A stretch of DNA of 12,509 nucleotides, from contig CAIVAH010000132.1 in NCBI GenBank assembly GCA_903903765.1, forward strand, positions 1 to 12,509. The letters run 5' to 3'. Shown in pieces: positions 1 through 7,472 of the stretch (positions within the stretch are counted from its first letter, which is position 1; every line of letters begins with the position of its first letter). Source of the DNA: an uncultured Methylococcaceae bacterium. GTDB lineage: Bacteria > Pseudomonadota > Gammaproteobacteria > Methylococcales > Methylomonadaceae. Under the pieces are notes generated by a model. The model was not told where the DNA came from and did no database searches. It saw nothing but the letters and a program-made list of their open reading frames with translations. The position numbers were made by a program, and so were the translations under genes.

Positions 1-419
1 GTGGCGTTACCATAAGTTTTAACGCGCCCTGGTCGCCAAGCCCAGACTTGTGGCCCCACATAAAACAAGACTTTAATACCGCACTTTTTAGCGTAGCGCG
101 CGAGTTTAAGATTAAACTCTTTGTAATCGACACACACTAATAAATTAGGGCGCTCGGTAAAGGCTAATTGTTTCATGAGCTTTAAAGCGCGCCGAATTTC
201 TCCATAATGCTTTAAAACTTCTATTACCCCAATCACACCAATAGCACCGGAATCATAACGAATATCGATTCCAGCTTGCGCCATTTTAGCACCGCCCATA
301 CCAAAGCCCTGTATTTCTGGCTGATGTTTTTTTAGTTCCAAAAACATATTAGCGGCATGTTGATCACCAGATGATTCTCCGGCGCTAAATAAAACCCGAT
401 ACGGCTTGTTTGCTGACAT
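1..419 (-). CDS. lpxB: Lipid-A-disaccharide synthase LpxB, N-terminal part (3' end outside window)
   Basis: LpxB is a glycosyltransferase (family GT19) at the inner face of the cytoplasmic membrane. It joins UDP-2,3-diacylglucosamine to lipid X to form the beta-1,6 lipid A disaccharide. About 139 residues are visible, starting MSANKPYRVLFSAGESSGD. The AGESSGD loop (residues 13-19) and the YVGPQVWAWRPGR block (120-132) are typical of LpxB. Asp98, in VDYKEFN, aligns with the catalytic Asp98 of E. coli LpxB. The family usually has xDxPDFN there, so Lys100 and Glu101 are mild departures. The ATG lies only 3 bases after the stop of the upstream aminotransferase gene, so the two are almost certainly co-transcribed. 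The usual length is about 380 residues, so roughly 240 lie beyond the left edge. The family call is firm. What is inferred is the substrate: with gnnA and gnnB upstream, the enzyme may handle 3-amino, N-acylated sugars. Confidence 0.95.
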   Translation of the reverse strand, partial: MSANKPYRVLFSAGESSGDQHAANMFLELKKHQPEIQGFGMGGAKMAQAGIDIRYDSGAIGVIGVIEVLKHYGEIRRALKLMKQLAFTERPNLLVCVDYKEFNLKLARYAKKCGIKVLFYVGPQVWAWRPGRVKTYGNA

Positions 420-422
420 ATC

Positions 423-1520
423 TTAGGCCGTTAACACACCTCTAATCACGCTGACAATCTTATGAATATCTTCATCCGATAAGAAAGGACAAATAGGTAA
501 AGCAAAACAAGTCTTGGCTACTGATTCCGTTACCGGCAAACTAACATTTGCATAAGCTTCTTTAAACACATTTTGTTGATGCAACGGCACTGGATAATAA
601 ATAGCACAGCCGATTTTCTGATCTTGTAAGGCCTTTAAAATATCATCTCGACGATCAGAAAGCACCACATATTGATGATAAACATGTTCACCTAAGTTAT
701 CTTCATAAGGCGTAACTACGGGCAAGTCGGCCATTAACTCTGTATATAAATGAGCAACATGGCGACGACCTTGGTTATATTGATCAATACGTTTTAGCTT
801 AGCTCTTAATATGACGGCCTGCATTTCATCTAAACGACTGTTATAACCAATCACATCATGATAATAACGTATATCAGAGCCATGATTTCTTAATTGCTTG
901 ATCTTAGCAGCGGTTTCATCAGAATTGGTCACCACTAACCCACCATCACCAAACGCGCCTAAATTTTTACTAGGAAAGAAACTATAAGCACCTGCATCAC
1001 CCATGGCACCGGTTTGTTGGCCATTAATAGTCGCACCAAAAGACTGGCAACAATCTTCAATCAATTTTAGATTATATTTCTGACAAATCTCTACAATCTC
1101 TGCCATATCAGCCGGTTGGCCAAATAAATGCACAGGCATTATAGCTCTAGTCTTAGGCGTAATCGCCGCCTCAATGGCTTCTGGAGAAATGTTATAAGTA
1201 CGTGGATCAATATCCACAAAAACGGGGATTGCCCCCACATAAGCAATGGCTTCTGCAGTAGCAATAAAGGTAAATGCCGTGGTGATGATTTCATCTCCTG
1301 CACCGATACCTTCAGCAATTAACGCTAAATGTAAAGCATCAGTACCTGATGCCACGCCAATGGCATGTTTAACACCTAAATAGGCTGCTGTTTCTTTTTC
1401 AAAAGCCTGCACATTAGGACCTAAGATAAAAGAACAGTTTTCAATTGTTTCAGCTAGACCGCGCTCAACTTCATCTTTAATTTCAGCATATTGAGCCTTG
1501 AGGTTTACCATAGGTATCAT
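423..1520 (-). CDS. gnnB: DegT/DnrJ/EryC1-family PLP aminotransferase, probable UDP-3-oxo-GlcNAc transaminase GnnB
   Basis: This 365-residue protein is a full-length sugar aminotransferase of the DegT/DnrJ/EryC1 (AHBA synthase) fold. The PLP-binding lysine is Lys185 in FFPSKNLGAFGDGG. The ASGTDALHLAL block (57-67) binds the cofactor phosphate, and Asp156 in LIEDCCQSFGA should contact the PLP ring nitrogen; the two cysteines there replace the commoner EDAAQ. The gene sits between a GnnA-like dehydrogenase (32 bases upstream) and lpxB (3 bases downstream). In Acidithiobacillus ferrooxidans gnnA and gnnB lie between lpxA and lpxB, and GnnB transfers an amino group from glutamate to the 3-keto sugar nucleotide. 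I infer the same role here from context. The first ATG is preferred because an AAGG motif lies about 9 bases before it; Met4 is an alternative. A WbpE-like enzyme for O-antigen amino sugars is the main other possibility. Confidence 0.78.
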   Translation of the reverse strand: MIPMVNLKAQYAEIKDEVERGLAETIENCSFILGPNVQAFEKETAAYLGVKHAIGVASGTDALHLALIAEGIGAGDEIITTAFTFIATAEAIAYVGAIPVFVDIDPRTYNISPEAIEAAITPKTRAIMPVHLFGQPADMAEIVEICQKYNLKLIEDCCQSFGATINGQQTGAMGDAGAYSFFPSKNLGAFGDGGLVVTNSDETAAKIKQLRNHGSDIRYYHDVIGYNSRLDEMQAVILRAKLKRIDQYNQGRRHVAHLYTELMADLPVVTPYEDNLGEHVYHQYVVLSDRRDDILKALQDQKIGCAIYYPVPLHQQNVFKEAYANVSLPVTESVAKTCFALPICPFLSDEDIHKIVSVIRGVLTA

Positions 1521-1552
1521 TTATTATCGCCTTTTTTTATTTCAATGAATAT

Positions 1553-2488
1553 TTACTTGTCGCCCAATAATTGGGTAATTTGAATAGCCGTTGCTAAGGC
1601 TCTTCGGCCAGCTTCGCCAGAAACGAGGGGATTAACACCGGTTTCGATACAATTAACAAAATGTTTGATTTCTTCCAGCAAAGCATCTCCACCCTCAAAA
1701 ACAATTTCTTCCGTTTCTATTTCAGGGATACCTGGAAACATTTCTTTTTGACCGGTGCGATATTTACTTAATACCCTATTTTGAAAATCAACAGACACAT
1801 AAGAACTAGGCCTAAAGAGACGCATTTTACGTTCCATCTTCATACTGATACGACTGGCTGTGACATTTGCAACACAACCATTTTTAAATAGTATTCGTGC
1901 ATTAGCAATATCAGTCCCTTGCGTTAATACGGTCGTACCACTTGCATCTATGCGCTCAACTTCTGAATCGACTAACGCCAAGATAATGTCAATATCATGA
2001 ATCATTAAATCTAACACCACACTCACGTCATTAGCACGGGGATTAAAAGGTGATAAACGATGAGACTCAATGAATAAGGGCTTTTCGTCTTTATCTAAAC
2101 CTAAAACTGCTGGATTAAAGCGCTCTAAATGCCCAACTTGTAAAATGAGATTATTTGCTTTAGCAATAGCGATTAAAGCATCTGCTTCTTCTACTGTGAC
2201 GGTAATTGGTTTTTCAACTAAAACATGTGCGCCCGCATTAAGAAAATCTTTAGAAACTTGGTGATGCAAAGTAGTCGGAACCACAATACTGACGGCATCA
2301 ACCTCACCTAATAAAGATTGATAATCCGTTAAGGCTTTTGCACCAAATTTATCAGCAACGGCTTTTGCGGCCTCTTCATTAATATCTACTACTGCCACCA
2401 ATTCACAGTTAGGTAAAGAGGCATATTTTTCAGCATGGAACTTACCTAAATAGCCCGTCCCAATCACTGCGCATTTTATTTTATTCAT
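1553..2488 (-). CDS. gnnA: Gfo/Idh/MocA-family oxidoreductase, probable UDP-GlcNAc 3-dehydrogenase GnnA
   Basis: This 311-residue protein has an N-terminal Rossmann domain with the dinucleotide loop GTGYLG (10-15) and the family signature VEKP (91-94). A C-terminal alpha/beta substrate domain follows, with GHLERFNPA (119-127) and the likely catalytic segment MIHDIDII (162-169), where His164 and Asp165 match the usual Gfo/Idh HD pair. In the known GnnA/GnnB pathway the dehydrogenase oxidises C3 of UDP-GlcNAc using NAD+, and GnnB then aminates it. Following this gene with a DegT aminotransferase and lpxB is the pattern described in Acidithiobacillus. It is first in the operon, behind a 474-base intergenic region. 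The ATG gives the expected Rossmann start (MNKIKCAVIGTG), but no clear Shine-Dalgarno sequence precedes it. A WbpB-type UDP-GlcNAcA dehydrogenase is less likely because no WbpA-like gene is visible. The family is certain; the substrate is inferred. Confidence 0.78.
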   Translation of the reverse strand: MNKIKCAVIGTGYLGKFHAEKYASLPNCELVAVVDINEEAAKAVADKFGAKALTDYQSLLGEVDAVSIVVPTTLHHQVSKDFLNAGAHVLVEKPITVTVEEADALIAIAKANNLILQVGHLERFNPAVLGLDKDEKPLFIESHRLSPFNPRANDVSVVLDLMIHDIDIILALVDSEVERIDASGTTVLTQGTDIANARILFKNGCVANVTASRISMKMERKMRLFRPSSYVSVDFQNRVLSKYRTGQKEMFPGIPEIETEEIVFEGGDALLEEIKHFVNCIETGVNPLVSGEAGRRALATAIQITQLLGDK

Positions 2489-2568
2489 TAAATTTAATTC
2501 AAATTAGGTTTGGTTTTAGGGGCATTAATCCACGTTATCTCTAAGTCAACATAACTATTTTTAACCGT

Positions 2569-2597
2569 ATTGTAATGCATCAATACACTTTCATAAA
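2569..2597 (-). promoter_or_regulatory. Candidate promoter for gnnA-gnnB-lpxB
   Basis: Read on the minus strand, a -10 box TACAAT (2574-2569; 5 of 6 matches to TATAAT) lies 17 bases after TTTATG (2597-2592; only 3 of 6 matches to TTGACA). Transcription would begin near 2562, giving a leader of about 73 bases. The poor -35 box falls inside the proximal copy of an 11-bp direct repeat, which would suit an activator-dependent promoter. This is sequence matching only. Confidence 0.3.
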
Positions 2598-2624
2598 CTT
2601 TTCATGGTCGCGACATAAACTTTT
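2592..2624. repeat. Phased 11-bp repeats (CATAAACTTTT at 2592 and 2614), possible operator
   Basis: The 11-mer CATAAACTTTT occurs exactly at 2592-2602 and 2614-2624. The 11 bases between them (CATGGTCGCGA) also begin with CAT, so three units follow each other with an 11-bp period, close to one helical turn each. The first copy covers the weak -35 of the candidate gnnA promoter. OmpR/PhoB-type response regulators bind tandem repeats with this kind of spacing, but the sequence does not match a consensus I know. Confidence 0.4.
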
Positions 2625-2736
2625 GTCACTAAAACTTAGACACGAAACAATTGTTTTATTAAGTATTTAAGAATCTAAACTGGTATAACAGCAAAATAAT
2701 ATGTTAAAAAATTTATAAAGAAAAACAGTTTTTCAA

Positions 2737-2764
2737 TTGTAAAATTTAATTAACCTTGTATAAT
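2737..2764 (+). promoter_or_regulatory. Candidate sigma70 promoter upstream of the TorF-like porin gene
   Basis: A perfect TATAAT (2759-2764) is preceded after 16 bases by TTGTAA (2737-2742), which matches TTGACA at 4 of 6 positions. The start of transcription would be near 2771, leaving about 190 bases of leader before the ATG. In so AT-rich a region a chance TATAAT is not rare, so confidence is moderate. Confidence 0.4.
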
Positions 2765-2962
2765 ATTTTCAAAATAGTAATTAAACAAACATGACATTAA
2801 ATTTGGTTCATTATTTTAAAAAAACAGACAACTATTTAATTTTACTGAAATATAAAGGTTGTTAAACTAAAAACTCTTGTTAAAAATATAAATGCCGCTC
2901 GTTACTTTATTTATATTTATATCAACGTTTTAGCCTAAACTCTTCAATCATGGAGCTTATGT

Positions 2963-3730
2963 ATGACTACAAATACTAGTTTAAGTTTTTTATTTGGCTT
3001 AGCAAAGCAGCAAAATAAACTTCTATTGAGTGCATTGTTATTTTCACCACTGATAGTCCATGCCGATGTGCGCGGCAACATCAGTGGTACTAGCAACTAT
3101 ATCGATAGATGGTTTTCCAAAAGCCATAATGATTGGACGGTCAGAGCAGATTTTGATTATGAACACGAGTCAGGTGTCTATGCAGGCAGTAAACTAGCTA
3201 AAGTTAAATTCGTACCTTTAGAAGAAAATGAAATTTCTACGGCTGAATTTGAGGCAATTCCTTATTTGGGTTATAGCTATACGATTAATAATGACTGGAA
3301 AGTAGGCACAGAAATCAATAGATATTTATATAACGGGATTGTCTGTGGACATGACGTGGATTATAACGAATATTATGCTTCTGTAACCTTTAGGGATCTT
3401 GTAACCACTAGAGCCTCATATTCTGATGATTACTGGGGCACTCATAGAGACGTATTTAACTATGATATTACAGGCAGATACCCCATTACTGATTATCTTG
3501 ATATCTCTGCAGGAGCGGGTTACACCACGACAAGAAATGCTATAGGCACTGATTACTCCTATTGGAACATCGGTGCAACTTATTTCTATAAAATCGTGTC
3601 TTTAGATATTCGTTATATGGACACAGCAAGTAATGGCACAATCAAAAATTTTGAGTTACCACCAAACCTTATGTTTGAACCCGCTAAAATAAATTCATCT
3701 TTTGTATTTACTGTATCAGCTGGCTTTTAA
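2963..3730 (+). CDS. TorF/Gcw_chp-family putative outer-membrane porin
   Basis: This 255-residue protein starts with an export signal: a long N-region containing lysines 15 and 19, a hydrophobic core at about 20-32, and a signal peptidase I site after VHA (cleavage 34/35). The mature part is rich in Tyr, Asp, Gly and alternating hydrophobic residues. It ends in FVFTVSAGF, with the C-terminal Phe typical of BAM-assembled beta barrels. The early mature segment ([14 protein letters not shown], then [12 protein letters not shown]) resembles the Gcw_chp (TIGR02001) family, now often called TorF putative porins. The substrate is unknown. A good ribosome binding site, GGAGC, ends 6 bases before the ATG. 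The gene runs alone, divergent from gnnA and convergent with the DUF2132 gene, which it overlaps by 3 bases. Barrel type and outer-membrane location are well supported; the family name is moderately sure; transport function is inference. Confidence 0.8.
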   Translation: MTTNTSLSFLFGLAKQQNKLLLSALLFSPLIVHADVRGNISGTSNYIDRWFSKSHNDWTVRADFDYEHESGVYAGSKLAKVKFVPLEENEISTAEFEAIPYLGYSYTINNDWKVGTEINRYLYNGIVCGHDVDYNEYYASVTFRDLVTTRASYSDDYWGTHRDVFNYDITGRYPITDYLDISAGAGYTTTRNAIGTDYSYWNIGATYFYKIVSLDIRYMDTASNGTIKNFELPPNLMFEPAKINSSFVFTVSAGF

Positions 3731-3945
3731 AAATCAGTATCAAGATAAAGTTCCTCAACCTTAAGCCTCGCCCAAGGTGTTTTTCTCAAAAACTTCAAAC
3801 TCGATTTAATACTCGGGTCATGAGTAAAACACCTAATAGCAATTAACTCCCCTAAAACCGCCCAACCATAATGAGCTTCCAGCCTGATTAATAAGGTTTC
3901 TAACGATAACCCATGCAGAGGATTATTGGGTTGAATGTCACTCAT
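3727..3945 (-). CDS. VF530/DUF2132-family small DNA-binding-like protein
   Basis: This 72-residue protein is nearly all one conserved domain. [20 protein letters not shown] (7-26), then [13 protein letters not shown] (28-40) and [20 protein letters not shown] (43-62) match the VF530/DUF2132 family, whose founding member is from Vibrio fischeri. The family is annotated as DNA-binding from structural work, with no established cellular role. Length is normal. The ATG overlaps the stop of the small upstream gene by 8 bases, so translation is probably coupled, and no separate strong ribosome binding site is visible. Its 3' end overlaps the stop of the converging porin gene. Confidence 0.9.
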   Translation of the reverse strand: MSDIQPNNPLHGLSLETLLIRLEAHYGWAVLGELIAIRCFTHDPSIKSSLKFLRKTPWARLKVEELYLDTDF

Positions 3946-4099
3946 TTAAAATAACGACTGTTTCGGAACTTAAGACTTTTTTCGCTGTAGCCTTTTGTTC
4001 ATTAGAGAAATAAGTGCCAACAAATATAACCCCCATAATAATTAAATACACCACAGAAGCCACGCGTCGGGCTTTTTTACTTTGCTCATAATTTGTCAT
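3938..4099 (-). CDS. Uncharacterised 53-residue single-pass membrane protein
   Basis: This small frame begins [20 protein letters not shown] and ends [10 protein letters not shown]. It has a basic N-terminus (KKARR, 8-12), one hydrophobic helix (about 13-30) and a short polar tail. By the positive-inside rule the N-terminus would face the cytoplasm. AGAGG at 4106-4110 lies 6 bases before the ATG, a good ribosome binding site. The gene starts 45 bases after the uvrB stop, and its TGA lies inside the first codons of the DUF2132 gene (8-base overlap), which argues that it is really translated. I do not recognise a family. There is no cleavage site, cysteine or histidine to suggest a function. 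Confidence 0.7.
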   Translation of the reverse strand: MTNYEQSKKARRVASVVYLIIMGVIFVGTYFSNEQKATAKKVLSSETVVILNE

Positions 4100-4144
4100 T
4101 TTAAACCTCTTATTTCTTTAAACCTTGTGGTTTATTTTACTAAA

Positions 4145-6151
4145 TTACGCCAATAATTGAGCTTGCAGTTTCTTAATTTCATCTCTAAGTCTCGCGGCCT
4201 GTTCAAATTCTAAGTTCTTTGCATATCGATACATTTCATCCTCTAACTGCTTAATTTTCTTACCGACTTGCTTAGCCGTCATTACACTATAATCCGCTTG
4301 ATGCTCAGCCACTTTACTTAAAGGCCGGTCTGATGAAACACCTGAACCCGGAATAGATATCTGCAGAATATCTGTAATAGATTTAAATATAGTCGTTGGC
4401 TCAATAGCATGTTCTATATTAAATGTATGCTGTTTCTCTCGACGCCGCTCTGTTTCTTCTATCGCCTGCTGCATAGACCTAGTAATCCGATCCCCATATA
4501 GTATAGCTTTACCTTGACTATTTCTGGCCGCTCGACCAATAGTTTGTATCAATGATACGACAGACCTTAAAAAACCTTCTTTATCCGCATCCAAAATAGC
4601 CACTAACGATACCTCAGGAATATCCAAGCCTTCTCTCAACAAGTTAATACCCACTAACACATCGAATTTGCCTAGCCTTAAATCCCTGATAATTTCCACA
4701 CGTTCAACAGTATCAATATCAGAATGCAAATAGCGCACTCGAATACCATGCTCGGTTAAATATTCTGTTAAATCTTCAGACATCCTTTTAGTTAAAGTAG
4801 TGACCAAAACACGCTCTTTAACCGCAACACGTAAATTAATTTCTGATAATAAATCATCAACCTGCGTAGTCGCTGGCCTAACTTCTACAATAGGATCTAA
4901 CAAGCCGGTCGGCCTAACAACCTGCTCTGCAAACACACCAGAATTAGCTTTTTCATAAGGCCCCGGGGTCGCTGAAACATAAATGCGTTGCGGCGATTTA
5001 GCTTCAAACTCATCAAACATCAAGGGTCGATTATCTAAGGCAGAAGGCAATCTAAAGCCATACTCGACTAAAGTCTCTTTACGAGACCGATCACCTTTAT
5101 ACATAGCACCAATTTGCGGTACAGTCACATGACTTTCATCAATAATAACCAAAGCATCATCTGGTAAATAATCAAACATAGTAGGCGGAGATTCGCCCGA
5201 TGCCCTGCCCGACAAATACCGCGAATAATTTTCTATTCCCGAACAATAACCCACTTCTAATATCATCTCGATATCAAATAAGGTACGCTGTTCTAAACGT
5301 TGCGCCTCTACTAATTTGTTCAGTTCTCGTAACTGTTCTAAGCGCTCTTTTAATTCAATTTTAATTGCTTCAACCGCAGCTAATAATTGCTCCCTTGGCG
5401 TGACATAATGGCTTTTAGGATAAACGGTATACCGAACAACTCGATTAACAATCTCTCCCGTTAGAGGATCAAATAACGATAAGCGCTCAATCTCATCATC
5501 AAACAATTCAATGCGTAAGGCTTCGCTCTCTGATTCAGCTGGATAAACATCAATCACTTCACCCCGCACCCGATAAGTTGCTCTCCGCAGTTCGACATCA
5601 TTACGGGTATATTGCATTTCAGCTAAGCGCCTTAAAATATCACGCTGCTTAATCAAATCACCTACCACCAAATGCAGAACCATTTGAAAATAAGATTCCG
5701 GTTCACCTAAACCATAAATAGCCGAAACCGTTGCAACAATAATAGTGTCGGATCTTTCTAATAAGGCTTTAGTCGCCGATAACCGCATTTGTTCAATATG
5801 TTCGTTAATAGCAGCATCTTTATCTATAAAGGTATCAGAAGCCGGCACATAAGCCTCTGGTTGATAATAATCATAATAAGATACAAAGTATTCCACACTA
5901 TTTTCCGGAAAGAACTCTTTCATCTCCCCATATAACTGTGCAGCAAGGGTTTTATTAGGCGCCATAATCATGGCTGGGCGTTGAACGGTATTGATAACAT
6001 TGGCAATAGTAAATGTTTTACCGGACCCCGTTACCCCCAACAATGTTTGATGAACCTCGCCATCATTCAAGCCTTCGACTAATTCTGAAATGGCCGAAGG
6101 TTGATCACCCGCAGGTGCAAATCGACTATGAATCTTAAATTCTTTTTTCAA
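4145..6151 (-). CDS. uvrB: UvrABC excinuclease subunit B (UvrB)
   Basis: UvrB is the damage-verifying helicase-like subunit of nucleotide excision repair. It is loaded by UvrA, then recruits UvrC. At 668 residues it is full length (E. coli 673). Visible landmarks are Walker A GVTGSGKT (39-46), the beta-hairpin that clamps DNA ([12 protein letters not shown], 92-103), the Walker B DESH (338-341), VSATPGPYE (392-400), motif [11 protein letters not shown] (536-544) and a C-terminal UVR coiled-coil domain (about 632-662) that contacts UvrC. Two residues before motif VI are Val531-Val532, in RSVVSLIQ, where E. coli has ER. The start codon is TTG: it gives the N-terminus expected by homology, and an in-frame TAA lies two codons upstream, so no ATG is available. 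No LexA-like CTG-N10-CAG site is visible upstream, although E. coli uvrB is SOS-controlled. A minus-strand promoter is not clear. Confidence 0.98.
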   Translation of the reverse strand: MKKEFKIHSRFAPAGDQPSAISELVEGLNDGEVHQTLLGVTGSGKTFTIANVINTVQRPAMIMAPNKTLAAQLYGEMKEFFPENSVEYFVSYYDYYQPEAYVPASDTFIDKDAAINEHIEQMRLSATKALLERSDTIIVATVSAIYGLGEPESYFQMVLHLVVGDLIKQRDILRRLAEMQYTRNDVELRRATYRVRGEVIDVYPAESESEALRIELFDDEIERLSLFDPLTGEIVNRVVRYTVYPKSHYVTPREQLLAAVEAIKIELKERLEQLRELNKLVEAQRLEQRTLFDIEMILEVGYCSGIENYSRYLSGRASGESPPTMFDYLPDDALVIIDESHVTVPQIGAMYKGDRSRKETLVEYGFRLPSALDNRPLMFDEFEAKSPQRIYVSATPGPYEKANSGVFAEQVVRPTGLLDPIVEVRPATTQVDDLLSEINLRVAVKERVLVTTLTKRMSEDLTEYLTEHGIRVRYLHSDIDTVERVEIIRDLRLGKFDVLVGINLLREGLDIPEVSLVAILDADKEGFLRSVVSLIQTIGRAARNSQGKAILYGDRITRSMQQAIEETERRREKQHTFNIEHAIEPTTIFKSITDILQISIPGSGVSSDRPLSKVAEHQADYSVMTAKQVGKKIKQLEDEMYRYAKNLEFEQAARLRDEIKKLQAQLLA

Positions 6152-6189
6152 TGGTTATCTCAATAGATAGATTTTTTAACGTGCGGTTA

Positions 6190-6218
6190 TTAGCAAGTTA
6201 GAAGACATAGCGTATAAT
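6190..6218 (+). promoter_or_regulatory. Candidate sigma70 promoter of the aspartate-type aminotransferase gene
   Basis: A perfect TATAAT (6213-6218) follows TTAGCA (6190-6195; 4 of 6 matches to TTGACA) with the ideal 17-base spacer. Transcription would begin near 6225, about 30 bases before the ATG at 6256. It lies in the 104-base gap between divergent uvrB and the aminotransferase gene. Confidence 0.6.
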
Positions 6219-6255
6219 CACGAGCATTTATGACAATTATCTTACATGGCGGAAT

Positions 6256-7440
6256 ATGAGCATTACACTTTCACATCGAGTTAAAGCAGTTAAACCATCA
6301 CCCACTTTAGCAATTACTGCTCGAGCAGCGCAAATGCGTGCCGCTGGCAGAGACATTATTGGCCTTGGTGCTGGCGAACCAGACTTCGATACACCTGATC
6401 ATATTAAAGCCGCTGCAATAAAAGCCTTAGATAGTGGGTTTACTAAATATACCGCAGTTGACGGCACTGCAGGTCTTAAAAAAGCCATCATCGCTAAATT
6501 TAAACAAGATAATGGTTTAAATTACGAACCCAAACAAGTTTTAGTGTCTTGTGGTGGTAAACAAAGCTCCTACAACCTAACCCAAGCTTTACTTGATGCG
6601 GGTGATGAAGTTATTATACCTGCGCCATTCTGGGTGTCATACCCAGATATGGTCTTATTAGCTGATGGCGTGCCGGTTATTATCGAAACCACTCAATCTC
6701 AAAATTTCAAAATTACACCTGCACAATTACGTGCGGCCATTACCGATAAAACGCGTTTAATTTTTATTAACAGCCCATCAAACCCATCAGGCGTTGCTTA
6801 CAACCTAGAGGAGCTTAAAGCCTTAGGTGATGTTTTAGCTGATTACCCAAACATTATTATAGCCACTGATGATATGTATGAGCATATTCTTTGGGATCAG
6901 GGCTCATTTGTTAATATTCTAAATGCTCATCCAGAATTTTACGATCGTACTATAGTCATGAATGGTGTTTCTAAAGCTTATTCAATGACTGGCTGGCGCA
7001 TTGGTTATGCCGCAGGCCCAGAAGACTTAATTGAAGCAATGTGCACGATTCAATCTCAAAGCACCTCAAACCCCACTTCAATTTCACAATATGCAGCCGA
7101 AGCGGCCTTAACAGGCGATCAAAGTTTCATTAATACCATGTGTGTTGAGTTTAAAAAACGGCACGACTATGTAGTGGCAGAATTAAACAGTATTGATGGC
7201 ATCGAATGTTTAGAAACTGATGGCACCTTTTATGTGTTTCCCAATGTACAAAAATTAATTGACCGCCTAGACGGCATTAATAATGATTTAGAGTTTTCGG
7301 ATTATTTAATTGAAAAAGCCGGTGTGGCTTTGGTGCCAGGCTCAGCATTTGGTGCAGAAGGCCATATTAGAATATCTATCGCAACCAGCATGGCTAATTT
7401 GCAAAATGCTATAGAGCGCATTAAAAAAGCCATTGCCTGA
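6256..7440 (+). CDS. Class I pyridoxal-phosphate aminotransferase, aspartate (possibly also prephenate) aminotransferase
   Basis: This 394-residue enzyme belongs to fold-type I aminotransferases, subgroup I-beta, as in Rhizobium and Thermus rather than E. coli AspC. It should interconvert aspartate/2-oxoglutarate and oxaloacetate/glutamate in the cytoplasm. Landmarks are the N-terminal GLGAGEPDFDTP (36-47), SPSNPSG (173-179, with Asn176), Asp205 and Tyr208 in ATDDMYE, the Schiff-base lysine Lys240 in NGVSKAYSMTGWRIGY (236-251), and the C-terminal GHIRISIA that supplies the carboxylate-binding arginine. Some I-beta enzymes also transaminate prephenate in arogenate-route tyrosine/phenylalanine synthesis; I cannot decide this from the sequence. 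GGCGGA just before the ATG serves as a ribosome binding site with short spacing. The gene has its own promoter and appears monocistronic, ending before a hairpin. Confidence 0.92.
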   Translation: MSITLSHRVKAVKPSPTLAITARAAQMRAAGRDIIGLGAGEPDFDTPDHIKAAAIKALDSGFTKYTAVDGTAGLKKAIIAKFKQDNGLNYEPKQVLVSCGGKQSSYNLTQALLDAGDEVIIPAPFWVSYPDMVLLADGVPVIIETTQSQNFKITPAQLRAAITDKTRLIFINSPSNPSGVAYNLEELKALGDVLADYPNIIIATDDMYEHILWDQGSFVNILNAHPEFYDRTIVMNGVSKAYSMTGWRIGYAAGPEDLIEAMCTIQSQSTSNPTSISQYAAEAALTGDQSFINTMCVEFKKRHDYVVAELNSIDGIECLETDGTFYVFPNVQKLIDRLDGINNDLEFSDYLIEKAGVALVPGSAFGAEGHIRISIATSMANLQNAIERIKKAIA

Positions 7441-7472
7441 TGATCTTAAAACCAATATGATTTTCAGACTAA

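Larger units (their letters stand above)
2489..2962. other. AT-rich divergent intergenic region between gnnA and the TorF-like porin gene
   Basis: This 474-base stretch holds no convincing open reading frame on either strand and is clearly more AT-rich than the flanking genes. It contains a candidate minus-strand promoter overlapping 11-bp direct repeats (2569-2624) and a candidate plus-strand promoter (2737-2764). The 190 or so bases between the latter and the porin start could be a long leader, but I see no strong hairpin or riboswitch-like structure in it. lpxA, which often lies directly upstream of this kind of cluster, is absent. Confidence 0.8.

Noticed and set aside
1128..1322. Plus-strand 64-codon open frame
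   Set aside because: It lies wholly inside gnnB on the other strand, with no ribosome binding site and a composition unlike a protein; a shadow frame. The same applies to the open frames at 2070-2264, 8204-8437, 8822-9037 and 9740-9970 on plus, and 8036-8233 and 9152-9349 on minus.
423..2488. O-antigen amino-sugar (WbpB/WbpE-like) or perosamine-type cluster
   Set aside because: Family membership alone would allow it, but there is no UDP-GlcNAc 6-dehydrogenase, acetyltransferase or glycosyltransferase of O-antigen type nearby, and the direct link to lpxB fits the lipid A role better. Not excluded, only less likely.
2676..2692. LexA-like site near CTGGTATAACAG
   Set aside because: CTG and CAG are only 6 bases apart instead of 10, and no SOS gene lies next to it.
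4119..4134. Small hairpin TAAACC-TTGT-GGTTTA between uvrB and the small membrane protein gene
   Set aside because: The stem is 6 bp with mostly AT pairs, and on the minus strand no T-run follows; too weak to call a uvrB terminator.
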